Shown in pieces: positions 47,701 to 55,800 of a DNA stretch of 64,000 nt. A program made the position numbers and the translations under genes. The notes under the pieces are model-generated. The model did not search any database. It worked only from the letters and a program-made list of their open reading frames with translations, and had not been told where the DNA came from. How positions within the stretch are numbered: the first letter of the stretch is position 1; each line of letters starts with the position of its first letter. The DNA comes from Geomonas diazotrophica. Lineage in GTDB: Bacteria > Desulfobacterota > Desulfuromonadia > Geobacterales > Geobacteraceae. The stretch is from NCBI RefSeq assembly GCF_018919385.1, contig NZ_JAHLMF010000001.1, positions 62,001-126,000 of the forward strand, read 5' to 3'.

Positions 47701-47801
47701 TGCTGCGCAATTTCGCCACCTTGGAAAAGGCTTTACCGACCACATCCGCAGTACCAGCAACCGAGCACGTCACGCTCGCTTATCAAGGAGGCGCTACCTG
47801 A
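44733..47801 (+). CDS. Large NAD-specific glutamate dehydrogenase
   Basis: This 1,022-residue protein belongs to the large NAD-GDH class, much longer than the 450-residue hexameric enzymes. The N-terminal ~480 residues are a regulatory extension; the catalytic part begins around FRITFFFGRYGCGYHIGFSDIARGGWRTI and EGGSKMVVVLDA, with KLTGGPSGDVAGNALRIM as the NAD-binding Gly-rich segment and AIVEGANSFITPEAR near the C-terminal half. It deaminates glutamate to 2-oxoglutarate and NADH, usually in catabolism. Its start is one base after the AOR stop, and its stop overlaps the universal stress gene in TGATG. With gabT it could recycle 2-oxoglutarate for transamination. Confidence 0.93.
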   Translation: MCAAETDVLAAVDRLIGANEGCTRDNLAWLQAQMDSYFFITMQEEAEAVHALAVGLRTLAHNQKLTVADRSRTLILARLNQPGSLYDTLRTLQERDISYAEFTHSSGLVPGLSQGLEVQRFDFDRKEHGEIANAPTPEIPPAIREGIAQALQSRYPLFDMNQLDPLLRLLWLNNEQYVRISPPNRVAQILWVFQEGNRQGGIFLDVEQTEDQGPDAETRVLFAVGNPPQNDFLLQTMEVFNRLDFGVKRAYCLTISNGVHPYFLGTFYVRKRGDAALLSKGSELFDRLQMELYNTQILSTASTTYRKFVTTQVMTGEEASLVNAFIAFCHTNLAHHHPDPFSREEVMLAFHSHPDIALQLAKLFRTRFQPGLALREEFYRKTLEETVRFVESYNTGHRYIDDLRRSIFRCAITFIRNTLKTNFYVREKHALAFRLDPAYLSELAPEFTADLPPEIPFRITFFFGRYGCGYHIGFSDIARGGWRTIITKNRDDYVTSASTLFREVYVLAHTQHLKNKDIYEGGSKMVVVLDAARLEAHDLSTQRLYKLQFGFINAFLDIFVTDGGQARDPRVVDYYGEDEPIEIGPDENMHDVMIEMIARQSLKRGYLLGIGLISSKRVGINHKEYGVTSTGVMQFAETTMGELGIDIRRDRFSVKLTGGPSGDVAGNALRIMLERSPQACIKLILDGSGAIFDPEGMDHAELSRIVLKEDLDAFDPARLHPGGFILYRNQRRTDGLRELFKRAVSTGLGVEEQWVTTDQFHREFGNLLFSVPTDLFIPAGGRPETIDGENWARFFREDGTPTTRAIVEGANSFITPEARTQMQRRGIVIMRDASANKCGVISSSYEIIANLMLSEAEFLQHKERYVADVLQILEQRARDEAQLIFRRHREAGSSFTYTEISEAISHEINGHYARLFSFFQRNPELCDEPVFQQAILAHLPAMLREPEYRTRLGRLPAKCRYAILAAEIASSLVYRGDQEADFKEMIKGHLLRNFATLEKALPTTSAVPATEHVTLAYQGGAT

Positions 47802-48598
47802 TGGAGCTGAAACAGATTCTTGTCTTCATGGATGACCCGCAGCATTCCGCCGACCGGCTCGACCTCGCCCTCAACCTCGCCAAGCGGCACCGGGCGGGGG
47901 TCATCGGGCTCAAGGTGCAGCCGCACCACCTGATCCCGCTGCGCCGGGGACAGGACCAGGACGCCGCCGAGGAGTTGGCACTGCTCTTCAAGGAGAAGAC
48001 GGCTGCCGCCGACGTGAAGGGCGAGTGGGTGAGCGTGGACGCCAAGGCGGTGGGGGGGGTGGTCGAGGCGATCAACCACTACGCCACCTTCGCCGACCTC
48101 GTGGTCGTGGGTCAGAGCGAGCACGGCTCCTCCGAGCGCCGCGCCACGGACTTCCTCCCCGAGAAGGTGGTCTTCGGTTCCGGCAAACCGGTGCTGATCG
48201 TCCCCTACACCGGCAAGTACAGCAGCGCCGGCGACAAGGTCCTGGTGGCCTGGAAGACCGGGCGGGAATCCTCCCGCGCGCTCACCGACGCCGTACCTTT
48301 CCTGAAGGCTGCAGCTTCCACCCACATCTTCGAGGTGAACCCGAGCCAGGGGGAGGAGGCAGACCTTGAGAGCCTGCGCCGCTACCTCGCCGCGCACGGC
48401 GTCACGGCCGAAGTCGAGACCAGCCTCGTCACCGAGCTGCACGTGGGCGACGTCTTGTTGAACCGCGTCTCCGACGAGGGGAGCGACCTCCTGGTGATGG
48501 GGGCTTACGCCGACCTCCATTTCGGCAACTACGTGCTCGGGGACGTCGCGAAGCACGTGCTGCGCCACATGACCATCCCGGTCCTCATGTCCCACTGA
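47801..48598 (+). CDS. Tandem universal stress protein
   Basis: This 265-residue protein carries two Usp folds. The first (about 1-145) begins MELKQILVFMDDPQHSADRLDLALNLAKRHRAGVIGL and has a DLVVVGQSEHG strand but lacks the full nucleotide loop. The second (about 146-265) ends LLVMGAYADLHFGNYVLGDVAKHVLRHMTIPVLMSH, resembling the G-x2-G-x9-G ATP-binding region. It is presumably cytoplasmic and may regulate or protect the enzymes encoded with it. AAGGAGG precedes the ATG, which overlaps the glutamate dehydrogenase stop. Its own stop overlaps the next start. Confidence 0.9.
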   Translation: MELKQILVFMDDPQHSADRLDLALNLAKRHRAGVIGLKVQPHHLIPLRRGQDQDAAEELALLFKEKTAAADVKGEWVSVDAKAVGGVVEAINHYATFADLVVVGQSEHGSSERRATDFLPEKVVFGSGKPVLIVPYTGKYSSAGDKVLVAWKTGRESSRALTDAVPFLKAAASTHIFEVNPSQGEEADLESLRRYLAAHGVTAEVETSLVTELHVGDVLLNRVSDEGSDLLVMGAYADLHFGNYVLGDVAKHVLRHMTIPVLMSH

Positions 48599-49545
48599 TG
48601 GAGAGGATCGTCTTTCTGGACCGCGGCGGCATCTCGGTGCCGCTGCGCCCCCCATGCTTCCCGCACCACTGGCAGGAATACCCGGACACCCGTCCCGAGG
48701 ACGTGGTGGGGCGTCTTGCCGACGCCACCATCGCGATCACGGACCAGGTCGCCATCAGCGCGGAACACCTGGCCGAGCTGCCGCAACTGCGCCTGATCGC
48801 GGTCGCCGCCACCGGGGTTGACCACGTCGACCTGGACGCCTGCCGCCACCAGGGGGTCACGGTGGTGAACGTGCGCAACTGGTCGGTGAGCGTGCCGGAG
48901 CACGTCTTCTCCCTGATCCTCGCCCTGCGGCGCAACCTGCTCGCCTACCACGAAGCGATCAGGGAGGGCGCCTGGCAGCGCTCGGAAGGATACCTGGTGC
49001 AGGTGGAGCCGATGCCCCGCTCCCTCTCCGGGGCGACCCTCGGCATCATCGGGGTCGGCGCGCTGGGAAGCGCGGTGGCCGCCTTGGGGAAGGCGTTCGG
49101 CATGGAGGTGCTCTTCGCCGAGCGAAAGGGGGCGGCCGAGTTGCGCCCCGACCGGACCCCCTTCGAGGAGGTCCTGGCGAAATGCGACGTCCTGGTGCTG
49201 CTCTGCCCCCTTACCGAGGAGAGTCGCGGCATGATCGGGGCGGCGGAGCTTGAACTGATGCCGCGCCATGCGATCCTGGTCAACTGCGGCCGTGGGGGAC
49301 TGCTGGACGAAGCGGCGCTGGCGCAGGCACTGGAAGAAGGCGCCATCGCGGGGGCAGGCCTCGACGTGCTGACCCAGGAACCGCCCCGGGACGGATCGCC
49401 CCTGCTGGATCTGAAACGACCCAACCTGATCGTCACGCCGCACGTCGCCTGGATCAGCGATCGGTCGCTGGCCACCTTGGCCGAGCAGGTGATCGGGAAC
49501 GTGGAAGGATTCGTTCTCGGGCACCCGCGCAACCTGGTGGTCTGA
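48598..49545 (+). CDS. D-2-hydroxyacid dehydrogenase (glycerate/hydroxypyruvate reductase type)
   Basis: This 315-residue NAD-dependent dehydrogenase has the nucleotide motif LGIIGVGALGSAVAALGKAFGMEV near 145-168 and the catalytic set Arg (NCGRGGLLDE, near 231), Glu (TQEPPRDG, near 260) and His (TPHVAWIS, near 282). It interconverts a 2-oxo acid and its D-2-hydroxy acid; glycerate dehydrogenase is the closest guess. The start overlaps the universal stress gene stop (TGATG). As the final gene of the cluster it may reduce a 2-oxo acid released by transamination and so dispose of NADH. A strong terminator follows. Confidence 0.9.
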   Translation: MERIVFLDRGGISVPLRPPCFPHHWQEYPDTRPEDVVGRLADATIAITDQVAISAEHLAELPQLRLIAVAATGVDHVDLDACRHQGVTVVNVRNWSVSVPEHVFSLILALRRNLLAYHEAIREGAWQRSEGYLVQVEPMPRSLSGATLGIIGVGALGSAVAALGKAFGMEVLFAERKGAAELRPDRTPFEEVLAKCDVLVLLCPLTEESRGMIGAAELELMPRHAILVNCGRGGLLDEAALAQALEEGAIAGAGLDVLTQEPPRDGSPLLDLKRPNLIVTPHVAWISDRSLATLAEQVIGNVEGFVLGHPRNLVV

Positions 49546-49546
49546 C

Positions 49547-49589
49547 AAAAAAAAGCCGGGCATCCCAGTTGGAGGGAGCCCGGCTTTTT
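49547..49589. terminator. Strong bidirectional terminator closing the import/AOR cluster
   Basis: A run of eight A bases leads into GCCGGGC (49555-49561), which pairs with GCCCGGC (49578-49584), followed by TTTTT. It serves the dehydrogenase on the plus strand and the TRL-like gene on the minus strand. Confidence 0.9.
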
Positions 49590-49609
49590 GATTTTCAACC
49601 TGCTTGGGG

Positions 49610-49918
49610 TTATTCGCCGTAGACGTGCAGCTTGTACTCGCCGAAGAGCCCCAGGATGTTCTTGCCTTCCCAGTCCACCGCGGACACCTTGCTCACGCCG
49701 CCGTTTTTCTTGGCGGTTTCGATGCTGCAGTCACCGGTAGCCACGAGCCCCAGCACGCTCTTGCACTCGGCCACGCCGTGCTTTCTTTCGCCGCCGTTCG
49801 CGGTGGCCGCGACCGGGAGCTTAAGCTCGGTGTAGAGGGCGCCCATCGGGAAAGGCGAGGCACAACCGGACATGATCCCAAAACCAGCCAACAGACCTGC
49901 ATAAAGAATCTTCTTCAC
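49610..49918 (-). CDS. TRL-like family lipoprotein
   Basis: This 102-residue protein has a lipoprotein signal: positively charged MKK, a hydrophobic stretch, and a lipobox-like IMSGC with Cys near 19. The mature part has the TRL-like pattern: GALYTELKLPV, a Lys-rich turn, then ATGDCSIETAKKNGGVSKVSAVDWEGKNILGLFGEYKLHVYGE. Family members are small outer-membrane lipoproteins of unknown role, first noted beside a tRNA locus. A paired Cys (GVAECKS and TGDCSIE) could form a disulfide. It has its own promoter and shares a terminator with the dehydrogenase. Confidence 0.82.
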   Translation of the reverse strand: MKKILYAGLLAGFGIMSGCASPFPMGALYTELKLPVAATANGGERKHGVAECKSVLGLVATGDCSIETAKKNGGVSKVSAVDWEGKNILGLFGEYKLHVYGE

Positions 49919-50024
49919 TGCTTCCTCCTCATAACAAGATTTTCCATCTCACGTTCCTGAAGCCACTCCCCATCAACAGCTTCCGCCGACGATGCAGCAA
50001 TGATGTTCAGAACTTAGCGCAGCG

Positions 50025-50053
50025 ACCTTAGCACGGGGGGCTGATTTATTCAA
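50025..50053 (-). promoter_or_regulatory. Candidate sigma-70 promoter of the TRL-like gene
   Basis: On the minus strand TTGAAT (50053-50048), a 17-base spacer and TAAGGT (50030-50025) lie about 105 bases before the start codon at 49918. Confidence 0.4.
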
Positions 50054-50146
50054 GTTTTTGAACGTATTTCTTGGAATTGCCTGAGGGAGGACAAAAGGAG
50101 GGCGCTCATTTCCTAGGATTCTTCGAGATCAACTCCAGGTCAACGG

Positions 50147-51640
50147 CTAATTCTGTCTCTCCGGCTCCCCCATCTGCACGTACTTCTTCGCCGTGCGCCG
50201 GTCGAGCTGGGTGCGGCGGGCGACCTCCTCATAGGTGCGGAAGCGCTCGTAGAGGAGCCCGCAGTAGGCGGCCAACAGCTCCTCCACGTTGAGCGCCCCT
50301 TCCCTGAGCCCGGACACCAGCCGGTCGGCCGCGTCCCCCCTCCCCTTTTCCCGCTTCACCCCCTGGTAGCGGCCGGTCAGGATGATCCGCTTCACCGCCT
50401 GCTCCAACTCGCGCACGTTCCCCGGCCAGTCGTAGTCCCGCCCCAGGTCGCGCTGCAACACCTTCTTCACCAACTGCTGCTCCCGCCCCGACACCGGCTG
50501 CCCCGCGATGCGGCGGAGGATGGCGCCGATCAGATGGCCCAACTCGGCGGGCTCCTCCTGCAGACGCTCGCGCAGCGGCGGGATGGTGACCACGTCGGAG
50601 CAGAGGCGGTAGTAGAGATCGTCGCGGAACTTACCGTCCAGGAGCATCTCGTCCAGCGGGCGGTTGGTGGCCGCCACGATGCGGCCGCTGAAGCGTCTGG
50701 GCTCGTGGCTCCCCACGGGGAAGAAGACCCGCTCTTGCAGCACCTGCAAAAGCTTGATCTGCACCGGGATGCTGACGTCGCCGATCTCGTCCAGGAAGAT
50801 GACGCCGTGGGGCGCACAGCGGCTGAAAAGCCCTTCGTGGTTCTCCACCGCGCCGGTGAAGGAGCCCTTCTTGTGCCCGAAAAGCTCGGATTCGAGCACC
50901 CCCTGGGAGTACTGGGACAGGTTGATGGCGACGAAGTTGCGGGTGAAGCTCTCGGTGAATCCTTTTCTGGCAGGGTCGTAGGGGATGAAGCCGGAGCGAC
51001 CGATGGCGGCTGCCGCAGCCCCCTTGCCGGTGCCGGTCTCTCCCAGAAGGAGGATGGAAAACTCCTCCATCTTGTCCCACAGCCCCGCCTCGAACCAGCG
51101 AATGTCATGGGTGAAGACGCAGTCCCAGAGGTGGCGGCGCAGCGTCTTCATGGAGGGCGAGGCGCCGACCAGCCCGTTCTTGATGAAGTAGAAGGCGCGG
51201 CGCAGCTGGTAGAAGACGGCGAAGGCGCGCTCGGCCTCCTGTTCGCCCAGTCCGAACCCCGCCAGCTCCTCCAGCGCCTGGCGGGCGAAGGGGACAGGGC
51301 AGGGCTTGTCCCCTGCCTGCAGCTGCGACTGGATGAGCCGGTCGAAGTGGTCGACGTAGCGGTGGAAGACGTGGAACAGGCAGAACCTGCGCAGCACCTC
51401 GCGCCGGTTGCCCCCCTGCCCCTGCAGGTCGGCCAAACCCCGGCGGCGCAGGCTCTCCAGCTGCGTCGCCACCCGGGAAAGCACCGAGTCGAGAATCTCC
51501 TCAGACGACGAGCCCCGGGGGGCTCCTCCGATGGCGAGGTCCAGGTCGTCCCTCGTTTCCCCGAAGGGATTGGCAAAGGCGGCGCGCGCGACTGTCTCGA
51601 GAAAAGCCCATTCTTGATCTGTCATTTTCAAGGTAGTCAT
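50147..51640 (-). CDS. Sigma-54 interaction-domain transcriptional activator with novel N-terminal domain
   Basis: This ~497-residue regulator has an N-terminal helical domain (about 1-185) I do not recognise, an AAA+ sigma-54 domain, and a C-terminal helix-turn-helix (YEEVARRTQLDRRTAKKYV). Walker A is LLGETGTGKG near 200, the sigma-54 loop reads GSFTGA instead of GAFTGA, Walker B is VIFLDEIGD and FRDDLYYRL follows. The N-terminal part has no receiver, PAS or GAF signature and is presumably the ligand sensor. Starts at 51640 or 51625 are both possible; neither has a good ribosome-binding site, and the first lies inside a palindrome. The divergent amidohydrolase is a likely target. Confidence 0.86.
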   Translation of the reverse strand: MTTLKMTDQEWAFLETVARAAFANPFGETRDDLDLAIGGAPRGSSSEEILDSVLSRVATQLESLRRRGLADLQGQGGNRREVLRRFCLFHVFHRYVDHFDRLIQSQLQAGDKPCPVPFARQALEELAGFGLGEQEAERAFAVFYQLRRAFYFIKNGLVGASPSMKTLRRHLWDCVFTHDIRWFEAGLWDKMEEFSILLLGETGTGKGAAAAAIGRSGFIPYDPARKGFTESFTRNFVAINLSQYSQGVLESELFGHKKGSFTGAVENHEGLFSRCAPHGVIFLDEIGDVSIPVQIKLLQVLQERVFFPVGSHEPRRFSGRIVAATNRPLDEMLLDGKFRDDLYYRLCSDVVTIPPLRERLQEEPAELGHLIGAILRRIAGQPVSGREQQLVKKVLQRDLGRDYDWPGNVRELEQAVKRIILTGRYQGVKREKGRGDAADRLVSGLREGALNVEELLAAYCGLLYERFRTYEEVARRTQLDRRTAKKYVQMGEPERQN

Positions 51641-51673
51641 ACACTGTATGTATTGCCGATGTACATTTAATGT
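51638..51673. promoter_or_regulatory. Two palindromes at the start of the divergent regulator/amidohydrolase region
   Basis: CATACA-C-TGTATG (51638-51650) and ACATT-T-AATGT (51663-51673) are perfect inverted repeats. The first spans the putative start codon of the sigma-54 activator and the second lies 13 bases on. They are about 100-125 bases upstream of the candidate sigma-54 promoter of the amidohydrolase. Confidence 0.5.
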
Positions 51674-51761
51674 CAAGCGACTTTTCCAGACTTGGCGGCG
51701 TCTTTGCCATGACTGCCCCACTTTCAGCATGTTATAAAGACACAATCCAGCATTGGGCCAT

Positions 51762-51777
51762 TGGCATAGTATCTGTA
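51762..51777 (+). promoter_or_regulatory. Candidate sigma-54 promoter of the amidohydrolase gene
   Basis: TGGCATA-GTAT-CTGTA has the -24 GG and a GT in place of the -12 GC, the same deviation as in the aminotransferase promoter candidate. An alternative sigma-70 reading is TTGGCA (51761) with TAGTAC 16 bases downstream. Confidence 0.35.
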
Positions 51778-51810
51778 ATAGCTAGTACATCCGACTTACA
51801 GGAGACTGAC

Positions 51811-52803
51811 ATGGACGCTGCCACTGCAAAGACCATCATCGACATCCACTGTCACACCGCCGGCATCGGCGCGGGAAACAGCGGCTGCTTCATCTCCCCG
51901 GCCATGCGCAGGAGCTGGAGATACAAGGTGTTCCTCAAGGCCTTCGGCGTAACGGAACGGGAACTGCTCCAGGAGGGGGACGGACTGGTGATGCGGCGCA
52001 CGTCGGAGAGCCTCGCCGCCTCGCAGCGGGTCTCGGCCGCGGTGATCCTGGCCGTGGACGGCGCGGTGGATGACAAGGGGGAGCTGGATCGGGCCCGGAC
52101 CGAGATGTTCATACCCAACGAGTTCGTGGCGGCGGAAACCGCCAGACACCCGAACCTCCTCTTCGGCGCCAGCATCAACCCGCTGCGCCGCGACGCCCTG
52201 GAGCGGCTGGAGCAGGCCGCGGCGGACGGTGCGGTGCTCCTCAAGTGGCTCCCCTCGATCCAGCACTTCGACCCGGTTGATCGGCGCCTGACCCCGTTCT
52301 ACCTGAAATTGAAGGAACTCGGGCTGCCGCTGCTGACCCACACCGGCTCGGAAAAATCCTTCACCAAGGCGCAGAACCACCTGGCCGACCCCGAGCGCCT
52401 GAGACTCCCCCTTTCCCTTGGGGTGACGGTGATCGCGGCTCACGCGGCGAGCAACGGCAGGAACCAGGGGGAGAGCAACCACCGCCGCTTCCTCAGGCTC
52501 TGCGGCGAGTTTCCCAACCTGTACGCTGACATCTCCGCACTGACCCAGTTGAACCGCCTGACGCACCTGCAGCGCCTGCTCAAGCACCCGGAGCTATTCG
52601 GGCGGCTCTTGTACGGCACCGACATGCCCATTCCCAACACGGCAGCCGTGACTCCGTTCGGCTTCCCGAACCGACTCTCCCCCCGGCGCATACTTGAGAT
52701 ATCCCGCATCGCCAACCCGTGGGACCAAGACGTGGCCCTCAAGGAGGCACTCGGGGTGCCGGAACAGATCTTCTCCAACGCGCAGTCCATCATCAGGCTT
52801 TAG
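51811..52803 (+). CDS. Amidohydrolase (metal-dependent TIM-barrel) family protein
   Basis: This 330-residue protein of the amidohydrolase-2 type has the N-terminal metal pair in IIDIHCHTAG (near 10-19), LLTHTGSEKSF and VIAAHAASNGR for the central His ligands, and LYGTDMPIPN for the C-terminal Asp. Such enzymes hydrolyse or decarboxylate amide and aromatic-acid substrates. No signal peptide is present. ACAGGAGACTGAC precedes the ATG. It is divergent from the third sigma-54 activator, implying induced expression, and is 18 bases before the lysophospholipid transporter/acyltransferase gene, so the two may share a transcript. Confidence 0.85.
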   Translation: MDAATAKTIIDIHCHTAGIGAGNSGCFISPAMRRSWRYKVFLKAFGVTERELLQEGDGLVMRRTSESLAASQRVSAAVILAVDGAVDDKGELDRARTEMFIPNEFVAAETARHPNLLFGASINPLRRDALERLEQAAADGAVLLKWLPSIQHFDPVDRRLTPFYLKLKELGLPLLTHTGSEKSFTKAQNHLADPERLRLPLSLGVTVIAAHAASNGRNQGESNHRRFLRLCGEFPNLYADISALTQLNRLTHLQRLLKHPELFGRLLYGTDMPIPNTAAVTPFGFPNRLSPRRILEISRIANPWDQDVALKEALGVPEQIFSNAQSIIRL

Positions 52804-52821
52804 GCCGCCAGGAGCACTGCA

Positions 52822-55800
52822 ATGAGCACCGCCACCACTTCATCCAAGTCCTTCGCCTGGCTCAACACGACCCAGTTCCTGGGGGCGCTGAACGACAACA
52901 TCCTGAAGCTTTTGATCATCTTCTTCCTGATCGGCAGCCACGGCGGCGCCCACGCCGGCGCCGTCACCGCCACGGTGGGCGCCGCCTTCGTGCTCCCCTT
53001 CCTGCTCTTCTCGGCACCGGCTGGCTGCCTTGCCGACCGTTTACCCAAGGCGAAGCTGATCGCTAACGTGAAGCTGGTCGAAGTCGCGGTGACGCTCCTG
53101 GCCGTCGCCTCATTCGCCCTGCGCCTGGAGCAGGCGCTCTACCTGGTGATCTTCCTGATGGCCGCCCACAGCGCCTTCTTCGCCCCCGCCAAGTACAGCA
53201 TCCTCCCGGAGCTGGTGGAGAAGGAAGAGCTCTCCCGGGTCAATGGGGCGATGGAATCCTGCACCTTTATGGCCATCATCGTCGGCACCGGGCTCGCCTC
53301 GGGGCTGGCCCAGTTGGCCGAGGGGCGTTTCTGGCTGGCCGCCCTTTTCTGCCTCGCCATCGCCGTCGCCGGGCTCTGCTCGGCAAGGCTCATCGGAAAA
53401 AGCGAGCGCTGCGACGCCGCCCGCCCGGTGGCCCTCCTTCCCACCGAGATCCTGCGCACCATCAAGGGGATCAGCCGCGACCGTCACCTGATGCTTGCCA
53501 TCATCGGGCTGGCCTGGTTCATGTTCATCGGGGCCTTCGCGCAGCTGAACCTGATCGGGTACGGCATGGAACGGCTCGGGCTCTCCGAGGCCCACAGCGG
53601 CTACCTGTTCCTGGCCGCGGCGCTCGGGATCGGCATCGGCTCGCTGCTGGCAGCCAAGCTCTCCGGCCGCGACGTCGAATTCGGCATCGTCCCCTTGGGC
53701 GCCGCAGGGCTCACCGTGGCACCGTGGCTTCTGCACGTGCTGCCGGCAAGCCTCCCGGTCAGCCTCGCCGTGATCGTCGGCTTCGGCATCTCCGCCGGGG
53801 TGTTCAGCCTGCCGCTGCAGACCTTCATCCAGCTGCGCGCCGACGCCTCCATGCGCGGCGAGGTGCTGGCGGCCTCCAGCTTCATCAACTGGATCGGCAT
53901 CCTCTTCGCCTCCGGGCTCACCTGGGTCTTCAGCGGCCCGCTCGGGCTTTCCGCCGCCCAGGGTTTCAGCGCCATAGGAGCGCTCACCCTGGTCCTTACC
54001 ATCCTCTCCTTCCGGATCCTGCCGGACTTCCTGATCCGCTTCATAGCCCTTGTCACCATGCGCATCTTCTACCGCCTGCGCATCATCGGCCGTGACAACC
54101 TCCCGGTTGAGGGACCGGCGCTGCTGATCCCGAACCACGTCACCTGGGCCGACGCCCTGCTCCTCACCGCCACCTGCCAGCGCCGCATCCGCTTCGTCAT
54201 GGAGCGGAGCATCTACAATACCCCGGTGCTGCGCGGCCTGTTCAAACTCATGGGGGTGATCCCCGTTTCCTCGACCGACGGCCGCCGCGAGATGCTCGAT
54301 TTCATCAAGCGTGCCCGCGCCGCCCTGGACGAGGGGTACATGGTCTGCATCTTCGCGGAGGGGGCGCTGACCCGAAACGGCATGCTGGGCGAGTTTCGGG
54401 GCGGCTTCGAGCGGATCGTGAAGGACAGCGGCCACCCGATCATCCCGGTCTACATCGGCGGCGCCTGGGGGAGCATCCTCTCCTACGCCCACGGCAAGCT
54501 TCTCTCGCGGCTCCCGGCCTTCTCCCCCTACCCGGTGACCATCCTGTTCGGCGCCCCGATGCCGGCCACGAGCCTCGCCGCCGAGGTACGCCAGAAGGTG
54601 GCGGAACTCTCCTGCGATTACTTCACCTCGCGCAAAGGACAGCGCAGACCGCTGCCGGAGTACTTCATCCGCACCGCTCGCCAGAACTGGGGACGCCGGG
54701 CCGTGGCCGACACCTCCGGCAAGAACCTGGGCTACGACCGCACCCTGACCGGGGCCGTGGCGCTCGCGGACAAGCTGGAGGGGCTGATCGGCGATGAGGA
54801 GCACGTGGGGCTCTTGCTCCCGGCTTCCGCCGGCGGGGTGCTGGCCAACCTCGCGCTCTCCATGCTGGGGCGGGTCACCGTCAACCTCAACTTCACTGCC
54901 TCCGAGGCGTCCCTGCGCTCCGCGGTCGATCAATGCGGCATCCGCACCGTGATCACCTCGCGTGCCTTCCTGGAAAGGTTCCCCGTCCTGCCGCGCCTGG
55001 AGGGGATGATCTGCCTCGAAGACATCGCCCCGACCATCTCCGGCCTGGACAAGTTCGTCGCCCTGTTCAAGGCGCGCCTCTACCCCGCGTCGCTTCTCTG
55101 CCGCGGCAACGGCTTCCATGCCGACAAGAGCGCCACGGTGATCTTCTCCTCGGGAAGCACCGGCGAACCCAAAGGGGTCATGCTCAGCCACCACAACATC
55201 ATGTCCAACATCGAGGCGCTACGCATGGTGTTCCGGGTGGACCTGAACGACAACATCTGCTCGGCGCTCCCCTTCTTCCACTCCCTGGGCTTCACGGCGA
55301 CGCTCTGGTTCCCGCTCACCAGCGGCTTCTCCGCGGCCTACCACCCCAACCCGCTGGACGGCGAGAAGATCGCCCAAGTGGTGCGGGAGCACAAGTCCAC
55401 CCTGCTCCTGGCCACGCCGACCTTCCTCCTCTCCTACCTGCGCCGCGCCAGGCGCGAGGACTTCGCCACGCTGCGCCTCGTTATCACCGGAGCCGAGAAG
55501 CTGAAGAGCAAGGTGGCGGATTCCTTCGAGGAGAAGTTCGGCGTGCGTCCCATGGAGGGCTACGGCGCCACCGAGCTATCCCCGGTTATCTCGCTGAGCC
55601 TTCCCGACGTGGAAATCGACGGCGTGAGGCAGCAAGGGGCCAAGGAAGGGAGCGTGGGGCACCCGATCCCCGGGGTCGCCATCCGGGTGGTCGATCCCGA
55701 GAGCGGCGCAGTCCTGAGCCCGGGACAGAGCGGGATGATCGAGGTGAAAGGGCCCAACGTGATGGTCGGCTACCTGGGGAAAGAAGAACAGACCGCGGCA

